Shown: piece after piece, positions 53,968-60,066 of the stretch
Layout: the number at the start of each line of letters is the position of its first letter
How positions within the stretch are numbered: position 1 is the stretch's first letter
Origin: Acidobacteriaceae bacterium
GTDB taxonomy: Bacteria; Acidobacteriota; Terriglobia; Terriglobales; Acidobacteriaceae
Assembly (NCBI GenBank): GCA_003151435.1
Contig: PLXP01000211.1
Coordinates: forward strand, 1 to 60,066
DNA: 60,066 bases
Reading direction: 5' to 3'
The notes under the pieces: model-generated
What the model was told of the DNA's origin: nothing
Databases searched by the model: none
What the model saw: only the letters and a program-made list of their open reading frames with translations
Program-made: the position numbers and the translations under genes

Positions 53968-54630
53968 TTAGGGCTCCGTGCGTGTGAACTGCTGCAGGAT
54001 GACCTTGGAAAAAGTCACTGCTGCCGTGCCGTCGGCATTATGCGCACACACTCCGATGCCCACGTACACGGGTCCTTCCATCTTGAGCGTGTACGAAGAA
54101 AACGCGGTCAGCTTTCCATCGCTATCGCTCGTGTAGGTCGTAAACTGGTCGCCCTTGCGCTCGATTCGGAGCCGGTTCGACCCAGCCTTGGGTGCCGTGA
54201 CGTCTTCTGTCTTGCCGCCGGCAACAACTCGATACTGCAGTGTGATGTGTCCATCGCCGTGAATGGCAACATCGGCATACGGCGATCCCGGATCCAGGCT
54301 CTGCCGAAAGATCAGCACGGCCTTCTCCAGTGGGATGACACCGCTTGACGGAAACTCCACGTCCGCGGTCAAACTCGCATCTCCAGACATACGAACCCAA
54401 CTGAAGTGGAAGGCATCTGCAGCGCCCCACATATCGGCCCCGCCGCCGGTCACATGGTATACCCAGTTTGCCTGATCGTAGACAGTTGAGCCCTTCTGCG
54501 TGGCGCCCACGTCCGTCGAGCCCGCAAAGACGCCTTGATGCGCGCTGCTGTTCTGCTGCCCGTAGGCAACCAGGCCACCAGCGAATGCGACAGCGATGAT
54601 CAGGTTGAAACCAAACCGGATGTTTGTCAT
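53968..54630 (-). CDS. Exported DUF1349-like/concanavalin-like beta-sandwich protein
   Basis: A 220-residue protein; the ATG at 54630 starts a signal-like region (MTNIRFGFNLIIAVAFAGGLVAYGQ), whereas the track's 54702 start adds 24 unlikely residues. The rest is a beta-sandwich similar to DUF1349 or the PKD/WD40-associated lectin-like domain: YHVTGGGADMWGAADAFHFSWVRMSGDASLTADVEF, AVLIFRQSLDPGSPYADVAIHGDGHITLQYR, YVGIGVCAHNADGTAAVTFSKVIL. It may bind or shield glycans at the surface. Convergent with the AGE epimerase gene, with 15 bases between the stops. Confidence 0.78.
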   Translation of the reverse strand: MTNIRFGFNLIIAVAFAGGLVAYGQQNSSAHQGVFAGSTDVGATQKGSTVYDQANWVYHVTGGGADMWGAADAFHFSWVRMSGDASLTADVEFPSSGVIPLEKAVLIFRQSLDPGSPYADVAIHGDGHITLQYRVVAGGKTEDVTAPKAGSNRLRIERKGDQFTTYTSDSDGKLTAFSSYTLKMEGPVYVGIGVCAHNADGTAAVTFSKVILQQFTRTEP

Positions 54631-55247
54631 AAAAGTAGGATCACTATAAATGAAGTGCCCTGGTGTGGGGTTCCAAAAGTAAGTTAGAAAACACCCTGTC
54701 ATGCTGAGCGAAATCTGGCGCGTTTTTTGCGCCAGATGAAGTCGAAGGATCTGCGGTTACGGGATTTACGCACAAGTGCGGCTCCCTTTCAATCTCGCAG
54801 CGAACTTCGGACTCACCAAACCAGAACGTAATCCGTAGGCCGACCTTCAATTGACGCTCCGCGGCGTTGGCTGCGTCGATCCCGCTCCCTCGCCAAATTT
54901 CCAACCCCCCTCGACCATCGGCCCCGATCACCGTCCTTGTCGCGCACCCTGTTTATTTCATTGGGCTTAGCTGCCACAACCTGCACCAGCAGCCATCCCG
55001 CGCGATTCACAGCGGCGGTCTTCCATTTTGTCTTCATCCCAAAATTTGGTACCATGAGCGAGCAGATGATTTGCGCCGCCCCAAGCCGCCTCTGTTGTTG
55101 CCTGTCGAACATCTTCGACGGGTGTATACACTAGTCTCTGATCTCCAGCACAACTGATCGAGAAGACGCACCCGAAGCTGAATCGCCGGGTGAATCTTCA
55201 TATTGCTTCGGCCTTCAGCATCCACCTTCGAAACTCAAGAGGTATGT
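54631..55247. other. Intergenic region upstream of the sulfate operon, with a dispersed-repeat copy
   Basis: About 600 bases without a credible gene. It includes a TGTCATGCTGAGC repeat broken by a hairpin (separate entry). The cysDNH promoter should lie in the right half, but I saw no clear CysB-like site, riboswitch or -35/-10 pair. AGAGG at 55238-55242 serves cysD. Confidence 0.5.
54697..54752. repeat. TGTCATGCTGAGCGAA...GAAGTCGAAGGATCT repeat with inserted hairpin
   Basis: TGTCATGCTGAGCGAA and GAAGTCGAAGGATCT are two halves of the repeat TGTCATCCTGAGCGAAGTCGAAGGATCT seen in many bacterial genomes. Here they are split by a perfect 9-bp hairpin ATCTGGCGC / GCGCCAGAT (54713-54737). An unsplit relative is at 59990. 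Confidence 0.65.
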
Positions 55248-56204
55248 ATGCCGATCGCCGAAAGCGAAACACCCGGACTATCCTCACAATCGCGCGTTGT
55301 CACACCGCGAAGCCTGAGTCACCTGCGCCTGCTTGAAGCGGAGAGCATTCACATTCTGCGTGAAGTGGCCTCGGAGTTTGAGCGTCCGGTCATGCTCTAC
55401 TCCATCGGCAAAGATTCATCCGTCATGCTGCGCCTGGCGCAAAAGGCCTTCTTTCCCGGCCCCATTCCGTTTCCGCTGCTGCACATCGATACGGGCTTCA
55501 AGTTCCGCGAGATGATCACCTTCCGCGATGAGATGGCGCGCAGCGTGGGCGCGGAGCTGCTGGTGTGGCGCAATGAACCTGCCATCGCCGCGGGCACCAA
55601 TCCCATCGCGCTCGATACCAGGCGATGTTGCGGGTTGCTCAAAACGCAGGCGCTGCTCGATGCTCTTCGCCACTACAACTTCGATGCTGCGTTTGGCGGC
55701 GCTCGGCGCGACGAAGAAAAGGCGCGCGCCAAAGAGCGCATCTACTCTTTCCGCGACTCCGCCGGTCAGTGGGACCCGAAGAACCAGCGCCCTGAGTTGT
55801 GGAACCTCTACAACGCGCGCATTCATCCCGGCGAGAGCATCCGCGTCTTCCCGCTCTCCAACTGGACCGAGATGGATGTGTGGCAATACATCCACGAGGA
55901 AGACATTCCCGTCGTGGATCTCTACTTCGCGAAGGAACGCCCCATGTACATACGCGGCGACGCGCTTCTGCCCATCGAGCAGAATTTCGTCGCCCGCCTC
56001 GGAGAGAAACCGCAGCTCGTAAAATCACGCCTCCGTTCGCTGGGATGCAGCCCCTGCACCGGCGCCATTCGCTCTGACGCCGCGACAGTCGCCGACATCA
56101 TTGCGGAATTACTTTCGTTTCGCTCATCGGAGCGAGCCAATCGCGTCATCGATCACGACCAGGAAGGATCCATGGAGATCAAGAAGCGGGAGGGATACTT
56201 CTAA
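55248..56204 (+). CDS. cysD: Sulfate adenylyltransferase subunit 2 (CysD)
   Basis: A 318-residue ATP-sulfurylase small subunit. The PP-loop-type start [36 protein letters not shown] is diagnostic, with [40 protein letters not shown] and the closing [16 protein letters not shown]-type segment ([16 protein letters not shown]). It forms adenosine 5'-phosphosulfate (APS) with CysN in the cytoplasm. The ATG at 55248 follows AGAGG; the track's 55203 start is rejected. cysN begins with no gap after the stop. Confidence 0.97.
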   Translation: MPIAESETPGLSSQSRVVTPRSLSHLRLLEAESIHILREVASEFERPVMLYSIGKDSSVMLRLAQKAFFPGPIPFPLLHIDTGFKFREMITFRDEMARSVGAELLVWRNEPAIAAGTNPIALDTRRCCGLLKTQALLDALRHYNFDAAFGGARRDEEKARAKERIYSFRDSAGQWDPKNQRPELWNLYNARIHPGESIRVFPLSNWTEMDVWQYIHEEDIPVVDLYFAKERPMYIRGDALLPIEQNFVARLGEKPQLVKSRLRSLGCSPCTGAIRSDAATVADIIAELLSFRSSERANRVIDHDQEGSMEIKKREGYF

Positions 56205-57929
56205 ATGGCCGCGACCACTGTGCCAGGCTTTTCAATTCAGGAGTTTCTCGTCGAGGAGCGCGAGAAAGACCTGCTTCGTTTCTCCACCGCGGGCAGCGTG
56301 GACGACGGTAAGTCCACGCTCATCGGCAGGCTTCTCTATGACACACAATCGGTCTACGAAGACCAGGTGCGATCCATTGAAGGCAAGGGCACAACCGCGC
56401 CCGGCCAGATCGATTTCGCCCTGCTCACTGACGGCCTCCGCGCGGAACGCGAGCAGGGCATCACCATCGACGTTGCCTATCGCTACTTCTCCACGGCGCG
56501 CCGCAAGTTCATCATTGCCGATACGCCCGGCCACGAGCAGTACACGCGCAACATGGCCACCGGCGCCTCCACGGCCGATGCCGCCGTGGTCTTGATCGAC
56601 GCCAGCAAAGGCGTTCTGATCCAGTCCCGCCGCCACGCTTACATCGCATCGCTCCTGCGGGTGCAACACGTTCTCGTCGCCGTCAACAAGATGGACCTGA
56701 TCGGCTACAACGAGGCCGCATTCCGCGTCATCGAACGCGACTTTCGCCTCGTGCTTGAGCAGATCGCGTCTGACACCGGCAACCCCGTCGAAGCGACTTT
56801 CGTCCCCGTCAGCGCGCTCGCCGGCGACAACATTGTTCATCGCTCCGCATCGATGCCTTGGTACGCGGGACCATCGCTGCTTGAACTGCTTGAATCGCTG
56901 CCGTCGTCCCACGACACACGCACGGAGCCCTTTCGTTTTCCTGTGCAACGCGTGCTTCGGCCTGACCACACCTTCCGCGGCTTCGCCGGCCAAATCGCCT
57001 CAGGCACCGTGCGTCCCGGCGACTCCATCACCGTGCTTCCGTCCGGTAGAAGCGCACAGGTGCAGCGCATCGTCACCTGGGACGGCGACCTCGACGAGGC
57101 GCGCGCGCCGCTTTCCGTCACACTGGTGCTGAACCACGAGCTCGACATCAGCCGCGGCGATCTCATCGTTTCGTCCCAGTCGCCGGCGACGGTCGCCAAG
57201 AGCGCAACGGCCGCGCTCGTCTGGATGGATCAGCGGCCGCTCGAGCTCAATCGCCGCTACCTGGTCAAGCACACCAGCCAGACGGTCCCTGCGTTCGTCT
57301 CATCGCTCGAGCATCGCACCGATATCGGCACGCTGCGTCACGAGCCCGCGACGACGCTTGAGATGAATGGCATCGGCGTTGTGAAGCTCCACCTGCTGCG
57401 TCCCATCGCGCTCGATCGGTACGCGGAAAACCGCAGCACCGGCGCGCTCATCCTGATTGATGCTGAATCCAACCGCACCGTCGCCGCCGGCATGATCACC
57501 GCCGCATCCAGCTACGCCGCAACCGGCGATCTCACTCATGCGGACGCATGGGGCCCTGTCACCGCCGGCGAAAGAGAAGCGCGTTGGGGACATCGCGGTG
57601 GCGTTCTCGAGCTTTCCGGCCCTGTTGGCCTCATTGATTCCATCGAGCGTTCTCTATTCACGGTTGGCGTTGTGTCCGCTCGCATTGAAGCGGACGCCGA
57701 TGCGTTCGTCCTTCATCCCCGCCTGCTTGAAATCGTCACGAATCTGCAAACGCAATCCGGTCTGCTGTCGCTTGTTGTTCACGCCAGCGAAAGCAACACA
57801 CTCACAGCGCGCGCTGAAGGCAGGCAAATCACAGTCGACGCTGATGAACCCATCCAGGCTGTCTCCGCCGTCCATCAGTTGCTGCACAGCACAGGCATCT
57901 TCATTCCATCAGAGAAGGCAGGTTTGTGA
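56205..57929 (+). CDS. cysN: Sulfate adenylyltransferase subunit 1 (CysN GTPase) with degenerate C-terminal APS-kinase-like domain
   Basis: A 574-residue protein. Residues 1-450 are a normal CysN: P-loop GSVDDGKS (30-37), IADTPGHEQYTRNMATGAS, NKMDLIGY and EF-Tu-like domains 2-3; its GTP hydrolysis drives APS formation by CysD. The last about 120 residues (456-570) follow the outline of a CysC kinase as fused in CysNC: RWGHRGGVLELSGPVGLIDSIERSLFTVG aligns with the R-G-x-x-x-x-TGLSGSGKSTIANALERALF region but has lost the GKS Lys. ARIEADAD stands where vLDGD is expected, and ITVDADEPIQAVSAVHQLL resembles the kinase end. The RDPKGLY segment is absent. So the kinase part cannot bind ATP in the usual way. 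Confidence 0.93.
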   Translation: MAATTVPGFSIQEFLVEEREKDLLRFSTAGSVDDGKSTLIGRLLYDTQSVYEDQVRSIEGKGTTAPGQIDFALLTDGLRAEREQGITIDVAYRYFSTARRKFIIADTPGHEQYTRNMATGASTADAAVVLIDASKGVLIQSRRHAYIASLLRVQHVLVAVNKMDLIGYNEAAFRVIERDFRLVLEQIASDTGNPVEATFVPVSALAGDNIVHRSASMPWYAGPSLLELLESLPSSHDTRTEPFRFPVQRVLRPDHTFRGFAGQIASGTVRPGDSITVLPSGRSAQVQRIVTWDGDLDEARAPLSVTLVLNHELDISRGDLIVSSQSPATVAKSATAALVWMDQRPLELNRRYLVKHTSQTVPAFVSSLEHRTDIGTLRHEPATTLEMNGIGVVKLHLLRPIALDRYAENRSTGALILIDAESNRTVAAGMITAASSYAATGDLTHADAWGPVTAGEREARWGHRGGVLELSGPVGLIDSIERSLFTVGVVSARIEADADAFVLHPRLLEIVTNLQTQSGLLSLVVHASESNTLTARAEGRQITVDADEPIQAVSAVHQLLHSTGIFIPSEKAGL

Positions 57930-58627
57930 TGAGTACCGTTGAAATCAACGCCGAAGTCAACACCAGGCTCGACCTTGTGCGCGCCGCACTCGCTCGCGAA
58001 ATCACAGGCACGCCCGACGTCTGCCTCACGTGCAGCTTCCAGGCGGAAGATGTGCTACTCACGAAGCTTGCCCTCGAACTGGATCCCAAGATTCCGATTC
58101 TCTTCCTCGACACGGGCTATCACTTCCGCGAGACGTATGAGTATCGCGATCGCATTGCGCGCGAGTGGAATCTCAATCTCATCAACCTGCTCCCGGCGAA
58201 AACTGTTGTGGAACAGGAAGCGGAGTTTGGCTTCCTCTATCAGTCTGCCCCCGACCAATGTTGCAAGCTGCGCAAGGTTGAGCCGCTCTTCAAAGCGGTG
58301 GCGGAGTATCGCGTGTGGCTCACCGGCCTGCGTCGCGAACAGGCAAAAAGCCGCACCGGGCTTGAGGAGGAGGCGCTGTTCACGCTGCCCGGCGGAAAGC
58401 AGGTGCTGAAGCTGGCGCCGCTCGCATCGTGGACCACGCGCGATGTCTGGTACGCCTGCGAACAGCTTTCCATTCCGCTGTTGCCGCTCTATGAGCGCGG
58501 TTACTCCTCCATCGGATGCGAGCCTTGCACGACGCTTCCGCTCGATCCCAACGATCCACGCTCGGGCCGGTGGGCCGGGCGCAAGGTGGAGTGCGGCATA
58601 CACATCGAAGCGGCGCCCGCAAAGTGA
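57929..58627 (+). CDS. cysH: Assimilatory adenylylsulfate (APS) reductase, CysH family with Fe-S cluster
   Basis: A 232-residue protein reducing activated sulfate to sulfite. The PP-loop-like SFQAEDVLLTKLAL, FLDTGYHFRETYEYRD and WLTGLRREQAKSR are family-typical. The paired cysteines QCCKLRKVEPL (about 111-112) and CEPC (about 197-200) form the CC-x84-CxxC signature of the 4Fe-4S cluster that marks APS reductases. The catalytic Cys lies in ECGIH at the end. The ATG at 57929 overlaps the cysN stop as TGATG; the GTG one codon before is an alternative. Confidence 0.95.
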   Translation: MSTVEINAEVNTRLDLVRAALAREITGTPDVCLTCSFQAEDVLLTKLALELDPKIPILFLDTGYHFRETYEYRDRIAREWNLNLINLLPAKTVVEQEAEFGFLYQSAPDQCCKLRKVEPLFKAVAEYRVWLTGLRREQAKSRTGLEEEALFTLPGGKQVLKLAPLASWTTRDVWYACEQLSIPLLPLYERGYSSIGCEPCTTLPLDPNDPRSGRWAGRKVECGIHIEAAPAK

Positions 58628-58656
58628 GTCGGACGCGCAGAAACTGAGACCAACGG

Positions 58657-59463
58657 ATGCAATACGTCATCGGATTTGTCATCGCGCTGTTTATCGCGCT
58701 CACCGGCGTGGGCGCCGGCACCATCACGGTTCCCATCCTGGTGCTGTTCCTCGGTGTCCCGGCCCCGGCCGCGGTTGGCATCGGCCTGGTGTTCGCGGCT
58801 GCCGTCAAATTGATCCTGGTGCCGGCGCAAATCGTGCGCGGCAACGTGGCGTGGCGCACTCTGGGCTTCATGCTTCTTGGCGGCGCTCCGGGCGTGCTCC
58901 TCGGCTCTCTCTTCTTGAAGCACCTGGTCTCCGCGGGCTCGCAAAATCTATTGAACGCGATTCTCGGCGCCATCCTGGTAAGCACCGCAAGCTGGCAGAT
59001 CGTCTATTCCTTCCGCCCCATGAAGCAGCGGGCCGACGTGCGCGACCGCAGTCACTGGCTTTCATGGCTCATGTTTCCCGTGGGCGCTGAGGTGGGCTTC
59101 TCCTCCGCCGGTGCCGGAGCCCTGGGCAGCGCCGCGCTGCTGAGCCTCACCCCGCTCGCGCCTGCCCAGGTGGTCGGCACCGACATCGCATTCGGGTTCA
59201 TCGTCTCGCTCATCGGCAGCGGGGCGCATTGGTTCTCGCACGCGCCCGATTCAACGCTGCTGCTCCAACTCATCGCCGGCGGCATCGCAGGAGCCATCGT
59301 CGGAACCCTTGTCAGCACGCGCGTCCCTCGCCGCTCCTTGCGCTTCGTGTTGTGGATATGGCTGCTGATCCTCGGTGGCCAGTTTCTCTTCAACAGCTAC
59401 CAGGTCTGGACCACTCCTCACAGGCAAGCTGCAAATCGCGTCGGAGTCATCCGGCTGAAGTAG
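58657..59463 (+). CDS. TauE/SafE-family membrane permease (probable sulfite/sulfur anion transporter)
   Basis: A 268-residue membrane protein with about eight helices and the TauE/SafE landmarks: QYVIGFVIALFIALTGVGAGTITVPILVLFLGVPAPAAVGIGLVFAAAVKL, LLGGAPGVLLGSLFLKHL, GFSSAGAGALGSAALLSLTPLAPAQVVGTDIAFGFIVSLIGSGAHW. It starts 29 bases after cysH, so it belongs to the sulfate operon. It could import sulfate (as in CysZ-independent systems) or export excess sulfite made by CysH; the sequence does not decide the direction. Confidence 0.88.
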   Translation: MQYVIGFVIALFIALTGVGAGTITVPILVLFLGVPAPAAVGIGLVFAAAVKLILVPAQIVRGNVAWRTLGFMLLGGAPGVLLGSLFLKHLVSAGSQNLLNAILGAILVSTASWQIVYSFRPMKQRADVRDRSHWLSWLMFPVGAEVGFSSAGAGALGSAALLSLTPLAPAQVVGTDIAFGFIVSLIGSGAHWFSHAPDSTLLLQLIAGGIAGAIVGTLVSTRVPRRSLRFVLWIWLLILGGQFLFNSYQVWTTPHRQAANRVGVIRLK

Positions 59464-59495
59464 AAGGGCCCGCTTATACTGAACCGGGTGATCTC

Positions 59496-59957
59496 GTGCC
59501 AAAGCGCAGCGCCGGTTTGTTGCTGTATCGATATCGCGACAACCAATTGCAAGTCTTTCTCGTCCATCCCGGCGGACCCTTCTGGGCAAAGAAGGACAAC
59601 GGTGCATGGACCCTCCCCAAAGGCGAGTACGCTGAGAGCGAACAGCCCCTCGATGCCGCCCGGCGCGAGTTTCAGGAGGAGACCGGCTTTGCCGCGCCGT
59701 CAGGCGAGTATCTTGACCTCGGGAATGTGAAGCAGGCTGGAGGGAAGATCGTCTCCGCGTGGGCCGTTGAGGGAGACTGCGATCCTCACCACCTGAACAG
59801 CAATCTCTGCCCAATAGAATGGCCCCCGCACTCCGGTCGCCTCATCGATATTCCTGAAGTGGATCGCGGCGCCTGGTTCCGTCTCGTCGAGGCACGCGAA
59901 CGCATTCTGAAAAGCCAGGAGCCTTTCCTCGACGAGCTTCACCGCAACCTGAACTAG
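59496..59957 (+). CDS. Nudix hydrolase
   Basis: A 153-residue protein. The GTG at 59496 (VPKRSAGLLLYRYRDNQLQVFLVHPGGPFWAKKDNGAWTLPKGE) follows GGG and starts exactly at the Nudix fold; the track's 59229 start overlaps the permease and is rejected. The Nudix box is complete: G-x5-E-x7-REFQEETGF in GEYAESEQPLDAARREFQEETGF. FWAKKDNGAWTLPKGEY is typical of the diadenosine-polyphosphate/NTP group. The C-terminus (HSGRLIDIPEVDRGAWFRLVEARERI) is the usual tail. It is the last gene of the run; the substrate is unknown. Confidence 0.93.
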   Translation: MPKRSAGLLLYRYRDNQLQVFLVHPGGPFWAKKDNGAWTLPKGEYAESEQPLDAARREFQEETGFAAPSGEYLDLGNVKQAGGKIVSAWAVEGDCDPHHLNSNLCPIEWPPHSGRLIDIPEVDRGAWFRLVEARERILKSQEPFLDELHRNLN

Positions 59958-59989
59958 TGTGGTGAGTCGTTAATCCGTCCAATAAATGC

Positions 59990-60050
59990 TGTCATCCTGA
60001 GCAAAGTCGAAGGGAACCTGCTTCTTCCACCCATCAATAAACTGTCATCC
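59990..60050. repeat. TGTCATCCTGAGC(A/G)AAGTCGAAGG repeat copies
   Basis: TGTCATCCTGAGCAAAGTCGAAGGGAACCT at 59990 is the unsplit relative of the element at 54697, and a short partial copy TGTCATCC is at 60043. Both lie in non-coding DNA after the Nudix gene. Confidence 0.6.
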
Positions 60051-60066
60051 TTGTATCTCTAAAAGA

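Noticed and set aside
57570-57929. Functional CysNC fusion with active APS kinase
   Set aside because: The P-loop Lys and the RDPKGLY segment are missing, so it is treated as a relic.
1-60066. tRNA, rRNA, riboswitch or CRISPR array
   Set aside because: No cloverleaf-like CCA-adjacent sequence, no rRNA-like stretch and no regularly spaced direct repeats were seen by eye in the gaps; a covariance-model search was not possible.

Overview
The window reads as chromosomal DNA of a GC-rich Gram-negative bacterium, most likely an acidobacterium of the Terriglobia (Acidobacteriaceae-like). This is inferred from the very large TonB-dependent receptor with an N-terminal carboxypeptidase-regulatory-like domain, the CRTAC1/ASPIC-UnbV protein, abundant TPR lipoprotein-like or secreted proteins, ThuA, AGE-epimerase and GH88/105 genes, and short dispersed hairpin repeats. 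No tRNA, rRNA or CRISPR array was seen.

Layout. (1) 1-4014 is an origin-type segment: a class I glutamine amidotransferase overlapping rsmG, a DUF3788 gene, two perfect 16-bp parS palindromes, then parA and parB. (2) 4058-19269 is secreted or envelope machinery: an S41 peptidase, a Tat-exported FG-GAP/UnbV protein, a 1234-residue TonB-dependent receptor with a LacI-type operator-like site and a clean terminator, two TPR proteins, a GH88/105 hydrolase and a TonB_C-thioredoxin hybrid. (3) 19398-25475 holds htpG, a YegD-like Hsp70, a small membrane protein, an orphan class-I isoprenoid-synthase-like protein and a ThuA protein. (4) 25776-49338 is a surface-polysaccharide island. A long minus-strand run (47869 down to 30335) encodes a Wzz/GumC-type chain-length protein, RfbF-RfbG-RfbH (CDP-4-keto-3,6-dideoxyhexose synthesis), an SDR, a sugar C-methyltransferase, a split transketolase, a Wzx-like flippase, several glycosyltransferases, an acetyltransferase and a Wzy-like polymerase. 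A Poly_export/SLBB outer-membrane protein (plus strand) and a priming sugar transferase sit at the left. The island edges carry decayed genes: an S53 peptidase remnant, an IS4-type transposase fragment, a frameshifted second priming transferase and a C-terminally short epimerase. (5) 49431-54630 has a lipase-maturation-factor-like membrane protein, an FAD oxidoreductase, an AGE-family epimerase and a DUF1349-like secreted protein. (6) 55248-59957 is an assimilatory sulfate operon, cysD-cysN-cysH, then a TauE/SafE permease and a Nudix hydrolase.

How the parts work together. The rfbFGH genes would make CDP-4-keto-3,6-dideoxyglucose. The adjacent split transketolase, C-methyltransferase and SDR suggest that this intermediate is turned into a branched-chain sugar before assembly by the Wzx/Wzy-type system; this is the most interesting hypothesis in the window. 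In the sulfate operon, CysN carries a C-terminal relic of an APS kinase without a P-loop, and CysH has the Fe-S cysteine signature of an APS (not PAPS) reductase, so the route appears to skip PAPS.

All calls come from reading the supplied sequence and translations; no database search was run.
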